A DNA stretch of 64,000 nt from Sphingobium sp. WTD-1 (lineage in GTDB: Bacteria; Pseudomonadota; Alphaproteobacteria; Sphingomonadales; Sphingomonadaceae), in contig NZ_CP119127.1 of assembly GCF_030128825.1 (NCBI RefSeq), positions 1,178,001 to 1,242,000 of the forward strand, given 5' to 3'. Below the pieces are notes generated by a model that searched no databases, was not told where the DNA came from, and saw nothing but the letters and a program-made list of their open reading frames with translations. The position numbers and the translations under genes were made by a program. This document shows, piece by piece, positions 1-8,635 of the stretch (the first letter of the stretch is position 1; every line of letters begins with the position of its first letter).

Positions 1-329
1 GCGAGAATATGCGCAAATATCGCAAGATGGACATGAAGTCGCTGATCGACCTGTCGGTCAACGAGACGCTGCCGCGCACGGTGATGACGTCGATGACCAT
101 CCTGCTGGCGCTGGGCGCGCTGCTGCTGCTGGGCGGCCATGTGCTGCGCGGCTTCACCGCGGCCATGATGCTGGGCATCATCGTCGGCACCTATTCGTCT
201 GTCTATGTCTCCTCTTCGCTGCTGATCACGCTGGGCCTGAGCCCGCAGACCGCCGAGAAGAAGGAAAAGAAGAGCGGCATCGCCGCCCAGGCCGAGCGCA
301 TGGGGCCGCGCGACGGAGCCCAGCCCTGA
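1..329 (+). CDS. secF: SecF, protein translocase subunit (3' end only)
   Basis: C-terminal 108 or so residues of SecF; the gene begins before the window and the first whole codon is at position 3. SecF works with SecD in the inner membrane and uses the proton gradient to help pull proteins through SecYEG. Visible are the conserved stretch SLIDLSVNETLPRTVMTS, two hydrophobic segments (around TILLALGALLLLGG and AMMLGIIVGTYSSVYV) and a short charged cytoplasmic tail (KKEKKSG) as usual for the family. The next gene overlaps or abuts the stop codon, which fits a secD-secF-Mth938 operon. Family assignment is firm; length cannot be judged because of truncation. Confidence 0.93.
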   Translation, partial: ENMRKYRKMDMKSLIDLSVNETLPRTVMTSMTILLALGALLLLGGHVLRGFTAAMMLGIIVGTYSSVYVSSSLLITLGLSPQTAEKKEKKSGIAAQAERMGPRDGAQP

Positions 330-727
330 CCGACCGTCGAACCGGAATCGAACTGCGCCGCGACGATAGCGGCCAGGGTCCGATCGTCGCCGGCTTTCAG
401 GGCCGGGGTTTTCGGGTGAAGGACGATGTCTTCCCGGACGGGCTGTTGCTCAGCCCCGTCCGGGCGCTGGCCTGGATGCAGGCGCCGGCGGTGTCGGCGA
501 TGAGTGTCGCGGCGCTGGGCGACCTGTTCGACCATCTGGAGCTGAAGCCCGAATTCCTGCTGCTGGGCACCGGCAGCGGGCTGCAACAGCCGCCCCGCGC
601 CTTCGTGCGGGAACTGGAAGCACGCGGCATCGGCGTCGAGGCGATGGACAGCCGCGCTGCCGCCCGTGCCTGGGGCGTGCTGCGCGCCGAGGAACGCTGG
701 ATCGTGGGCGCGCTGCTGCCGCTCTGA
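326..727 (+). CDS. Mth938-like (DUF498/NDUFAF3-type) domain protein, non-ATG start
   Basis: Small soluble protein of about 133 residues with the Mth938/NDUFAF3-like fold signature: an N-terminal GPIVAGFQGRGFRV segment, FPDGLLLSP, then LLLGTGSGLQQPP and a C-terminal GIGVEAMDSRAAARAWGVL. In bacteria this family commonly follows secD/secF; its function is unknown, though the mitochondrial relative assists complex I assembly. The reading frame has no ATG. A GTG at 416 would remove the conserved first strands, while homology-like sequence runs back to a CTG at 326 whose last two bases belong to the secF stop (CTGA). I therefore favour 326, or the CTG at 353, with translational coupling. Product family is fairly sure; the start is not. 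Confidence 0.72.
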   Translation: MTDRRTGIELRRDDSGQGPIVAGFQGRGFRVKDDVFPDGLLLSPVRALAWMQAPAVSAMSVAALGDLFDHLELKPEFLLLGTGSGLQQPPRAFVRELEARGIGVEAMDSRAAARAWGVLRAEERWIVGALLPL

Positions 728-1282
728 TCAGCCGGGCTGGAGTAGGGGATAGCGCGCCGGCCACCGCTTGGCGCACACCCGCGCATCGAAGATCGCCCGC
801 CTGGCGCGGAGAAAGGCCGGGCCGGGCACCAGCCGCAAGCCGAACAGATCATCAAGGCCGAAGGGAGCGTTGACCTCCAGCCGGTCGTCGGGCGTCAGGC
901 GAACGCCGATGGCGGTCGCCGTCTCGGTCCAGTGGCGCATCGCGTCAGCGGCATCGGCATAGGGTGCATCCCGATTGCGCAGGTGCATCCGCGCCTGATT
1001 CTTGACCGACCAGTCGACGTCCGGGCGCAGCGTGGCCAGTTGCCGCTCGATCTGCCGGTCGAGCGCAGGATCGGTCCGGGCGGGATCGAACCAGATGATG
1101 TCGATATCGCCGACGGGTATCGACGGGGCGTGGCCGTGCAGATGGTCCCAGACCGCATCGCGCACGAAGCCAGCGGCGACCCAGCCATCGGGCAGGTCGA
1201 GCGAGCGGAGCAGATGCAGGATCGCCATGCGCCAGGGATCGGCGTTCAGCAGGTCGCGCAACCGGGCTTCCATCGCTGTCAC
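728..1282 (-). CDS. Nucleotidyltransferase family protein (NTP_transf_6/COG3575 type)
   Basis: Protein of 184 residues resembling the COG3575 family of predicted nucleotidyltransferases. The N-terminal half shows AAGFVRDAVWDHLHG (residues 36-50) followed by VGDIDIIWFD (57-66), where Asp59 and Asp61 are the likely metal-binding pair of a polymerase-beta-like fold. A later NAPFGLDDLFGLRLVP motif is also typical. Substrate is unknown. The start is a GTG that overlaps the stop of the upstream antiporter gene (GTGA), so the two are probably translated together; an ATG three codons in (1273) is an alternative. It ends tail to tail with the Mth938 gene with no gap. Confidence 0.8.
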   Translation of the reverse strand: MTAMEARLRDLLNADPWRMAILHLLRSLDLPDGWVAAGFVRDAVWDHLHGHAPSIPVGDIDIIWFDPARTDPALDRQIERQLATLRPDVDWSVKNQARMHLRNRDAPYADAADAMRHWTETATAIGVRLTPDDRLEVNAPFGLDDLFGLRLVPGPAFLRARRAIFDARVCAKRWPARYPLLQPG

Positions 1283-2862
1283 GACTTCATCGACCAGGCG
1301 GTCAGTTCCTCTAGATCGAGGTCACGTTCCAGTTCCTGCAGCACATGTTCGTCAATGTCGCCGGCGCGGTGCAGGCGCAGCAGTTCGGCGCGGCCGGCGG
1401 CGATCGCCTCCAGCACCAGGTCGAAATGGGCGTGGAGCCGGTCGGTGAACTGGTCTTCCTGCCCGGCATAGTTTTTCGAGAGGACGGCGCGGCGCTGATA
1501 GCGTTCGAGCAGTTGCGGGTGGATGAGTTCGCCTGCCGCATCATAGGCGAGCTGTTCGACGCGCACGGCCTGGACCCTGGCGATGGCGGCTTCGGCATCG
1601 CTCATGCTGAGGCGGGGGCGATCATGAATCGGGTCGGAGAGGCCCGCCCAGCGGATCAGCAGGCCAAGCGTCGTGCCCTGGATGAGGACGGTGCCCAGGA
1701 TCACGCCAAAGGCCGCGACCAGCAGGAAGTCGCGCCCCGGAAAGCCCTCCGGCACGGAGAGGGCGACCGCCAGCGTCACCACGCCGCGCATGCCGGCCCA
1801 GCCGAGCACGGTGGCGCCGCGCGGGCCGACCGGGCTGTAGCGACGCAGGCCCATCGCGCGCAGCAGCATGATGATGGCGTCCGAACCGAACACCCAGACG
1901 AAGCGGGCAGCGGTGAGGGCGAGCAGTATGAGCATGACCGGCACGGCCATATTGTCGAGCACGACGGCAAAGCCGCCGACCCGGTCGACCACCCCGCGCA
2001 GCGACGAGCCTATCAGCATGAACACGGTCGCTTCCATGAGGAAGATCATCACCGCCCAGAAGGCCGTGCCGCGCATCCGCACCGAGGCGGACCAGACGAT
2101 ATGCTGATACCAGCCGCAGATGAGGCCGGCTGCGACGGTGGCGATGACGCCGGAGACATGGAAGGCTTCACCCAGCAGATAGGCCGACCAGGGCACCAGC
2201 ATGGAAGAGGCGATCATCAGATAATCGTCACCCAGCCGCCGGACCAGCAGCACCCAGATGGCGCCGATCGCGCCGCCGACCACCAGTCCGCCGACGGCGA
2301 GCAGGATGAAGCTTTCGAGGCCGGCCACTGCACTGAAGCTGCCGGTTGCGACGGCGGCGATGGCGAAGCGGAAGAGGACCAGGCCGCTGGCGTCGTTGAA
2401 CAGGCTTTCGCCTTCCAGCAGGACCGACAGGCGGCGGGGGAGATGGACGCGTTGCAGCACGGCGCGCGCGGCAATGGCGTCGGGCGGCGAGACGATGGCG
2501 CCCAGCGCGGCACAAGCGGCCCATGGCAGGGATGGCATGAGCGCATGGGCGACCGCGGCGACCACAAGCGTGGTGAAGATCACCGCGCCGATCGCCAGCG
2601 ACATGATGCCGATCAGGTGGCGGCGCAGATGACCGAGCGCAATGAACCAGGCGCCATCCATCAGCAGCGGGGGTAGGAAGATGACCAGGACCAGTTCGGG
2701 GTCGAGCGAGATGACCGGCAGGCCGGGCACGAAGGCGAGCAAGGTGCCGCCGGTCAGCAACGCGACCGCCGGCGGCAGGCCCAGCCGATGCGCGGCATAA
2801 TGAAGCGCGATGATCGCCAGCAGCATGGCCACCAGCAGTTCGAACAATTCTACCGGATGCAT
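1279..2862 (-). CDS. CPA1-family Na+/H+ antiporter
   Basis: Inner-membrane cation/proton antiporter of 527 residues, probably exporting Na+ (or K+) in exchange for H+. About twelve hydrophobic segments fill residues 5-405, followed by a cytoplasmic tail of about 120 residues. Ion-site motifs of the CPA1/NhaP-type family are present: IVSPPDAIAARAVLQ (123-137, with Asp128) and LEGESLFNDASG (149-160, with the Asn156-Asp157 pair). Ends in a 4-base overlap with the nucleotidyltransferase gene downstream. Which ion is preferred cannot be told from sequence. Starts with an ATG 124 bases downstream of the autotransporter stop, after a likely terminator. Confidence 0.9.
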   Translation of the reverse strand: MHPVELFELLVAMLLAIIALHYAAHRLGLPPAVALLTGGTLLAFVPGLPVISLDPELVLVIFLPPLLMDGAWFIALGHLRRHLIGIMSLAIGAVIFTTLVVAAVAHALMPSLPWAACAALGAIVSPPDAIAARAVLQRVHLPRRLSVLLEGESLFNDASGLVLFRFAIAAVATGSFSAVAGLESFILLAVGGLVVGGAIGAIWVLLVRRLGDDYLMIASSMLVPWSAYLLGEAFHVSGVIATVAAGLICGWYQHIVWSASVRMRGTAFWAVMIFLMEATVFMLIGSSLRGVVDRVGGFAVVLDNMAVPVMLILLALTAARFVWVFGSDAIIMLLRAMGLRRYSPVGPRGATVLGWAGMRGVVTLAVALSVPEGFPGRDFLLVAAFGVILGTVLIQGTTLGLLIRWAGLSDPIHDRPRLSMSDAEAAIARVQAVRVEQLAYDAAGELIHPQLLERYQRRAVLSKNYAGQEDQFTDRLHAHFDLVLEAIAAGRAELLRLHRAGDIDEHVLQELERDLDLEELTAWSMKS

Positions 2863-2931
2863 CGGCCTGGCCCCTGTTTCGTTACGCTACCCTAACTTGC
2901 GCGCGTCCTCTATCCAACAGGGCCTGGTGGA

Positions 2932-2959
2932 GAAAGGGCCGCCCCTTGCGGGACGGCCC
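2932..2959 (-). terminator. Rho-independent terminator after the autotransporter gene
   Basis: On the minus strand an inverted repeat of GGGCCG-TCCC and GGGG-CGGCCC with a four-base loop and one mismatch (2936-2959) is followed by TTTCT (2935-2931). It lies 28 bases past the autotransporter stop. Confidence 0.65.
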
Positions 2960-2986
2960 AATGCTTCTGGTGCCGGGGAGCTGCTG

Positions 2987-5900
2987 TCAGAAGCGGAATT
3001 TGAGTGCCGCGCGATAGCTCTGATAGCTGAGGTTGCCGCGCCAGGCGGTGGTGTCGGCCGACAGGCTGATGTCGACATTGCCGGTGCTGAGGGTCAGGCC
3101 GCCGCCCACTTCACCCCAATTCTTGTCCGACCCACCCAGCGCGAAGGGCGCGAGCGATCCGGTGCCGCCGACGAAATTGGCCAGGAAATAGGCCGGCTGG
3201 TCGCGGAACTCATGGACATAATTGGCGGTCAGATAGGGCTTGAACCCGCCGACATCGATCTTCGCCGTGGCCCCCAGGCGACCCTGCGCGCTCTGGATCG
3301 CATGGTGCTGGATCACCAGCGCGGTGTCGCCGCCATATTCAGCGAGGTTGCCACCGCTGATATAGGCGCCGCGCAGCGAGGCGCGCGGCGTGATGGTGAA
3401 GGCGTCGCCACCCAGCGGCGCGCCGATGCCGATCTCACCCGACAGGGCCAGCTGCTGGTCACTGCCGCGCAACGTGTAAGGGGTGGTGCCGACCGCGAAG
3501 GCGCGCTTGGTCTTGCTGGTGAGCGTACCGGCGCTGCCGACACCATCCAGGACCACGCCGCCCAGATCCCAATTGCCATAGACGGTGGCCTGGTAGAGGC
3601 GGGCACGGGCGGTATCACCAATACCGGTATTGCCCTTCAGTTCGCTATAGGATGCGGCGAGGCCGATCACGGCATCGTCGCCGATCATCTTTTCGATGCC
3701 GGCCGCACCATACCAGCCGTCGAACTTGTCGCGGCCGGTGGTGATGGCGCCCCGCATCGGATCGCTCTTGCCGTCGATATAGCCGCCGGCGATGAAGGCG
3801 CTGACGTCATCGGGCAGGGCATTTTCCTGGGTGACGGTTTCGTTGCCGCCGCCCTGATCCATGCCCAGGTTCAGATTGTTCATGCTGAGCGCGGCGAGCT
3901 GGAGCGGCTGGCCGGTCATGGTCAGCGTGCCCCCCATGCCGCCGCCGCTGACGCGGGTCAGGCGGTCGCGATAGAAGCGGGCCATATTGTCGTTCAGCAC
4001 TTCAGACATGGACGTGCGGAGCGCTTCGGTGCGCGGGGCCATGGCTTCGAGCGAAGCCTGGATCCCTGCGACGCTGAGCAGGTCCGCCTCGCCATAGAGT
4101 GCGGCATAATTGCCGTAGAGTGCGCGGTTCTGATCAAGCAGGCGGGCAAAGCTGGTCTGGATCTGAGAATTGCCGTTGACGACGCTGGCATAGGTGCCGG
4201 CATCGAGCGTGACGGTCACAGAATTGGCGCCATAGGTCAGCACGGGCTTCAGGATGGCGCTGATGTTGGTCGGCGTATCGAAGCGGCCGTCAATCCCGCC
4301 TTCCGCAGTCAGGAAGGTATAGCGATTGCCATAGCGCAGTTTGGCACCGGTGGCCGCGCCGAACACGACCTTGCCGCCCAGAGCGGCGATGCCATCGATC
4401 GGATCGCCGGCGGCCAGCAGCGACACGTCGCCATCAGCTTCTGCCGCCGTGATGCTGGCGACGGCGCTCTGTGCATTGTCATTGCCCCCCTCGGTGGGGG
4501 CGATGACTTCGCCTTCGCCGCCTTCATCTTCCGGCACGAACTGGGTTGCCTTGACGGCGAGCAGGTCGGAGGTGCCGTTGGCGCCCAGGTCGATATGCAG
4601 GGTGCTGCCCGAACTCAGCAGAGCATTGCCTTCGACCGTCAGCGTGCCGACCGAACCGATGCCGCCAGGCGCGACGACGCCCATGATGTTGGTGAAGTAG
4701 CCGGCGCGCAGCGTGCCCTTGCCCGAGAGCAGGCCCGACAACAGCAGATAGTCGCCCGGTGTTTCGACCGTGCCGTCGATATTCACCACGCCGGCCAGAT
4801 GATTGATATCCATCAGGCTGGTGAGCGATCCGGCGCTGGTTACGTCGAGCGTCGATCCGGTGCCCGAGATGGTGAAGCGATCGACGGTCGCGTCGATGTC
4901 GAGGGTGGTCTTGCCAGCGGCGCTCAGCGTGACGTCGTAATAGCGGCCGACGATCCCCTGAGCGGCGACCGGGTCGATATTGTTCGGCACGAAATTGGTG
5001 GCACCGGGCAGGCCATTGGCCAAAGTCGCGGCGGGCAGGACGGCATCGCCCTCTGCTTGGGCCTCGACGATGGCCTCATCCGCCAGGCTGGCGGCGCCAT
5101 CGGACGGGCTGCGTTCGGCAATCTCGACCCTGCCCTTGTTGTTGGCGACGGTCTTGCTGCCGCTGGTGGTGGTCGCGTCGGTCGCCTCGACCGGCTCGCC
5201 ATTGATCAGCAGCGTGTCGGTGCCGACATCGTAACAGGCGTCGTCCGACCCATTATTGGGCTGGTAGCAGACTTGGCCGAACTTCTGTGCATCATCCTCG
5301 CCAAAGGCGCCGGCGCCGGGCGTGGTCGGCACGCCGTTCACCAACGAGCCATTGCTGTCGATGATCATGTAATTGGGATCGAGCGCGGTCACCCAGTGGC
5401 TGGCGTCGCTCCACTTGCCGTCGCCGGCCTTGGCGGTGGCATAGCGATAGGGGTTGTTCTGCGCGATCCAGTCCCAGAAGAGATAGAGCGGCTGATAGAA
5501 GGCGGAGCCGCCATAGGAGCTTTGCGGCTGTTCCAGGAAGTAGCGGCTGCCACCCGACAGCACACCCAGCACCACCTTCTGATCGAAGGTCTGGTCGAGG
5601 ATCAGCGGGCCGCCGGAATCGCCGCCGGCCGTGTTGCCTTCATTGGGAAGCGCATCGTCCTTGAATACGTTGAAGTCGAATTCGTTGGTCCGGGTCGGAT
5701 CGTCGAAGTCGGTCTGGTAGAGATTCTGGCTATAACCGCTGGCTTCGCCGAACAGGAAGCTGTCGACATCGTCGAGCGAACCGAGCAGGCCGAGGAAATT
5801 CTCCGCCACCTTGCGGCGATAGTCGATGCCATAGCTGTTGCCGGTGGTGCCGCTGCCGCTGCGACCATAGCCGGTGATCGTTACATGATAGCCGGTGCCG

Positions 5901-6460
5901 GTGGTGTCGCTGATGCTTTCCGGTGCGGGCAGCGCAGAAAAGAGCATCGCCCAGGTCGGCACGTCGCTGGCCGGCGTGTCGAGTGTCGCCATCGCCGTGT
6001 CGCCATAGAGGAAGCTGAGCGCCGGCGGATCGAGCGAGTCCGGATTATAGGCGATATTGTTGACGTTATAGACGCTGAGCGCGGTGTTGGTGCGATAGCC
6101 GTTGTTGATCCAGTTGACCAGGCCGGGGCGGGCGTTGCTCTGGAAGGCGAAGGCGACCGGAATGCCGTCATTCACCGTGCTATAGGTGCTGGGGTCATAG
6201 TCATTGACGCAGTGGGCGGCGAAAATGACGGTACGCGGATTGATCAGCGTGCCGGTGCAGACATAGCCGTCGGCGCGATACATGATGCCGACGCCGTTCA
6301 CATCGGTGCCGTCGACGATATCGGCCGGCGTATTATTGTCGTTCGGCACGACGGCATGGGCTGCCGGTGCGATGCTCAGAGCGGACAGAGCGGCCGATGC
6401 CATAAGGGCTGAACGACCGGCGCGCGCCAACAGGCCCGCGCCATTCTTACGAATGCGCAT
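2987..6460 (-). CDS. Autotransporter with trypsin-like serine protease passenger
   Basis: Large secreted or surface protein of 1157 residues. A signal peptide covers residues 1-36 (Arg/Lys-rich start, then alanine-rich core ending PAAHA). Residues about 45-340 form an S1-type protease with a complete triad: His83 in FAAHC, Asp154 in YGDTAMATL and Ser282 in GGDSGGP. The middle (about 480-760) is Gly/Ala/Thr-rich beta-helix-like repeat sequence ending in a linker; residues about 880-1157 form the autotransporter beta-barrel, ending in Phe (KFRF), the usual outer-membrane assembly signal. The substrate is unknown; related proteins are usually annotated as autotransporter domain-containing serine proteases. 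Monocistronic, with a terminator just downstream and a divergent, AT-rich upstream region shared with ppx. Confidence 0.9.
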   Translation of the reverse strand: MRIRKNGAGLLARAGRSALMASAALSALSIAPAAHAVVPNDNNTPADIVDGTDVNGVGIMYRADGYVCTGTLINPRTVIFAAHCVNDYDPSTYSTVNDGIPVAFAFQSNARPGLVNWINNGYRTNTALSVYNVNNIAYNPDSLDPPALSFLYGDTAMATLDTPASDVPTWAMLFSALPAPESISDTTGTGYHVTITGYGRSGSGTTGNSYGIDYRRKVAENFLGLLGSLDDVDSFLFGEASGYSQNLYQTDFDDPTRTNEFDFNVFKDDALPNEGNTAGGDSGGPLILDQTFDQKVVLGVLSGGSRYFLEQPQSSYGGSAFYQPLYLFWDWIAQNNPYRYATAKAGDGKWSDASHWVTALDPNYMIIDSNGSLVNGVPTTPGAGAFGEDDAQKFGQVCYQPNNGSDDACYDVGTDTLLINGEPVEATDATTTSGSKTVANNKGRVEIAERSPSDGAASLADEAIVEAQAEGDAVLPAATLANGLPGATNFVPNNIDPVAAQGIVGRYYDVTLSAAGKTTLDIDATVDRFTISGTGSTLDVTSAGSLTSLMDINHLAGVVNIDGTVETPGDYLLLSGLLSGKGTLRAGYFTNIMGVVAPGGIGSVGTLTVEGNALLSSGSTLHIDLGANGTSDLLAVKATQFVPEDEGGEGEVIAPTEGGNDNAQSAVASITAAEADGDVSLLAAGDPIDGIAALGGKVVFGAATGAKLRYGNRYTFLTAEGGIDGRFDTPTNISAILKPVLTYGANSVTVTLDAGTYASVVNGNSQIQTSFARLLDQNRALYGNYAALYGEADLLSVAGIQASLEAMAPRTEALRTSMSEVLNDNMARFYRDRLTRVSGGGMGGTLTMTGQPLQLAALSMNNLNLGMDQGGGNETVTQENALPDDVSAFIAGGYIDGKSDPMRGAITTGRDKFDGWYGAAGIEKMIGDDAVIGLAASYSELKGNTGIGDTARARLYQATVYGNWDLGGVVLDGVGSAGTLTSKTKRAFAVGTTPYTLRGSDQQLALSGEIGIGAPLGGDAFTITPRASLRGAYISGGNLAEYGGDTALVIQHHAIQSAQGRLGATAKIDVGGFKPYLTANYVHEFRDQPAYFLANFVGGTGSLAPFALGGSDKNWGEVGGGLTLSTGNVDISLSADTTAWRGNLSYQSYRAALKFRF

Positions 6461-6795
6461 GATGTTAACTCCCCAAAGACCGTTGTCGAGGCTATGCAGC
6501 TATCGCGCGCAAGACAATTGCCTAAAAATGAAAGTTTCTGTCATGTATCCAAAAAGACACAATGTTCTCTTTGCGTTATGAAATTCTCATCTTGATTGTT
6601 TTGACCCGTGATTATGGCGATCGGGATGTTGGTGATGTTAAGTATGTAATTTATGCAAATGCTGGAGATTGACAAATTCGGGTAATTTTCGGCTGATTTC
6701 CCACCCACTTGCGGAAGCGTGCGGTTCCGCTTAAGCATGAAGGTAAGTTCCGATCGGATTTGCGCGATCGGCGATTGATGAAGTGAGATACGGCC
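6461..6795. promoter_or_regulatory. Divergent intergenic region between autotransporter and ppx
   Basis: No convincing gene. The central part (about 6525-6690) is clearly AT-rich compared with its surroundings and should hold both divergent promoters. A perfect 7-bp inverted repeat (CCGATCG at 6750-6756, CGATCGG at 6765-6771) lies 25 bases before the ppx start and could be an operator or a leader hairpin. I could not choose -10/-35 boxes with confidence. Confidence 0.45.
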
Positions 6796-7914
6796 TTGGT
6801 GCAGCATAGCCGCCCATCGCCGCAGAGTTCCGGCCCGGTTGGCCGCGTTTCGGGCAAGTCCGCCCGTTCCGGTTCGGGTAATGGGAGCAAGGCTGCGGCC
6901 ATTACGCCCCCGTCGAAGCAACGGGGCCTTTATCCCTACACGGCGCGTGACCGCCGATCCTATGCGGCAATCGATCTGGGTACCAATAATTGCCGTCTGC
7001 TGATCGCCAAGCCGTCAGCGGACGGGTTCATCGTGGTCGATGCCTTTTCCCGGATCGTGCGTCTGGGCGAGGGGCTGGCGGCCACCGGGCGGATCAGCGA
7101 TGCGGCGATCGACCGGGCCATCGCCGCGCTGTCGGTCTGTGCCGACAAGCTGCGGCGGCGCCATGTGACGCTGGCGCGGTCGGTGGCGACCGAGGCATGT
7201 CGACGGGCGAGCAACGGCGCCGAGTTCATCCAGCGCGTCTATCGCGAGACTGGGATCGCGCTTGACATCATCAGCGCACAGGAAGAGGCACGGCTGGCGG
7301 TGCTGGGATGCCATGCGCTGCTGGAAGAGGGCCATGGCCCGGCGCTGATCTTCGATATTGGCGGTGGATCGACCGAACTGGTGCTGGTCGATTCCCATTG
7401 CGACGGCGCGCCGCGCATCGTTGACTGGGTCAGTGCGCCTTGGGGCGTGGTGTCGCTGACCGAGAGCGAATTGTTCGACCATGCCAATCCGACCGAGCGG
7501 CTGGCCGCCTATGGCCGGATGCGCGCGCGCGTGGCGGAGGCGTTCGCGCCGCTCGCCCGTCGCCTGCCGCAGGACGAAGCCGGCATCAGGCTGCTGGGCA
7601 CATCGGGCACGGTGACGACTTTGGCCAGCCTGCACCTTGACCTGCCGCGCTATGACAGGCAGGCGATCGACGGGCTGATCGTGCCGAGCAGTTCGATGCG
7701 CGCGATTTCCGAACGGCTGTCGACCATGGCGCTGGCGGATCGGCAACGATTGCCCTGCATCGGCACGGAGCGCGCCGACCTGGTGGTCGCGGGCTGTGCC
7801 ATTTTGGAATCGATCCTCGACATCTGGCCGGCCGAGCGACTGGGCGTCGCCGACCGCGGCATTCGCGAGGGCATATTGCGCGGCCTGATGGACCGCCATG
7901 GAGCAACGACGTGA
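6796..7914 (+). CDS. Ppx/GppA-family exopolyphosphatase / guanosine pentaphosphatase
   Basis: Cytosolic phosphatase of the Ppx/GppA family (372 residues with a TTG start at 6796, or a GTG one codon later). It hydrolyses inorganic polyphosphate and/or pppGpp, so it touches the phosphate store and the stringent response. The ASKHA-type phosphate loops are visible: AAIDLGTNNCRLLIA (residues 57-71) and FDIGGGSTELVLVD in the second domain. Residues 1-50 are a low-complexity Ser/Gly/Pro/Lys-rich extension. The length fits the short alphaproteobacterial form without the C-terminal HD domain. Overlaps rlmE by four bases, an arrangement common in this group. Ppx and GppA activities cannot be separated by sequence alone. 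Confidence 0.88.
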   Translation: MVQHSRPSPQSSGPVGRVSGKSARSGSGNGSKAAAITPPSKQRGLYPYTARDRRSYAAIDLGTNNCRLLIAKPSADGFIVVDAFSRIVRLGEGLAATGRISDAAIDRAIAALSVCADKLRRRHVTLARSVATEACRRASNGAEFIQRVYRETGIALDIISAQEEARLAVLGCHALLEEGHGPALIFDIGGGSTELVLVDSHCDGAPRIVDWVSAPWGVVSLTESELFDHANPTERLAAYGRMRARVAEAFAPLARRLPQDEAGIRLLGTSGTVTTLASLHLDLPRYDRQAIDGLIVPSSSMRAISERLSTMALADRQRLPCIGTERADLVVAGCAILESILDIWPAERLGVADRGIREGILRGLMDRHGATT

Positions 7915-8585
7915 GGGGTTCTGGCGCAGGCAAGGTGCGGGTGAAATCCGCCAAGGGACGCACCGCGCAGTCGGTGCGCTGGCTGGAGCGGCACCTGAAC
8001 GACCCCTATGTCCACAAGGCAAAGCAGGAAGGCTGGCGCAGCCGTGCCGCCTTCAAGCTGATCGAACTGGACGAGAAATTCCATTTCGTGAAGGGATCGC
8101 GCGCGGTCGTCGACCTGGGCGTGGCACCGGGCGGCTGGGCACAGGTGATCCGCAAGATGGCGCCCAAGGCGGCCGTGGTCGGCATCGACCTGCTACCGGT
8201 CGATCCGATTCCCGGCGTCACCCTGTTCGAAATGGACTTCATGGACGACAAGGCGCCCGACCTGCTGCGCGAAGCGCTGGGGCAGGACCCGGACCTGGTG
8301 ATTTCCGACATGGCGGCCAATACGGTGGGCCATGCCCAGACCGACCATCTGCGCACCATGGGGCTGGTCGAAGCCGCAGCGGATTTCGCCGTGCAGAATC
8401 TGCGCAAGGGCGGCACCTTCGTCGCCAAGGTCTTTGCCGGTGGCACCGATGCGGAGCTGCTGGCGGTGCTCAAGAAGCATTTCACCACGATCAAGCATGC
8501 CAAGCCGCCGGCGAGCCGCAAGGGCAGCGTCGAATGGTATGTCGTGGCACAGGGATTCAAGGGACGGCCGGACGCGCAGGAATAA
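7911..8585 (+). CDS. rlmE: RlmE (FtsJ), 23S rRNA 2'-O-methyltransferase
   Basis: Methylates the 2'-OH of U2552 in the 23S rRNA A-loop, a late step in 50S assembly. The 224 residues hold the Rossmann-type SAM motif VDLGVAPGGWAQV (67-79) and the K-D-K-E catalytic tetrad: Lys49 in AAFKLIEL, Asp in ISDMAANTVGH, Lys in GTFVAKVF, and Glu in SVEWYVVA. A basic N-terminal extension (GAGKVRVKSAKGR) is normal in alphaproteobacteria. Starts at a GTG that overlaps the ppx stop (GTGA), implying coupled translation. Confidence 0.95.
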   Translation: MRGSGAGKVRVKSAKGRTAQSVRWLERHLNDPYVHKAKQEGWRSRAAFKLIELDEKFHFVKGSRAVVDLGVAPGGWAQVIRKMAPKAAVVGIDLLPVDPIPGVTLFEMDFMDDKAPDLLREALGQDPDLVISDMAANTVGHAQTDHLRTMGLVEAAADFAVQNLRKGGTFVAKVFAGGTDAELLAVLKKHFTTIKHAKPPASRKGSVEWYVVAQGFKGRPDAQE

Positions 8586-8635
8586 CGGGGACAAGCGATC
8601 GGCCGCCTTCACGGGGGAAGAAGGGGGCGGGGCCT

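Noticed and set aside
2810..6412. Long open frame on the plus strand opposite the autotransporter gene
   Set aside because: Antisense shadow produced by the GC-rich codon pattern; no signal, domain or motif, and the minus strand encodes a clear autotransporter with intact catalytic triad.
6541..6921. Possible minus-strand gene in the autotransporter-ppx gap
   Set aside because: Overlaps the ppx start, has no ribosome-binding site of note and mixed composition; AT-rich promoter DNA is a better reading.
7898..8635. Upstream extension of the YifB/ComM frame
   Set aside because: It overlaps all of rlmE in another frame; family similarity starts only at 8636.
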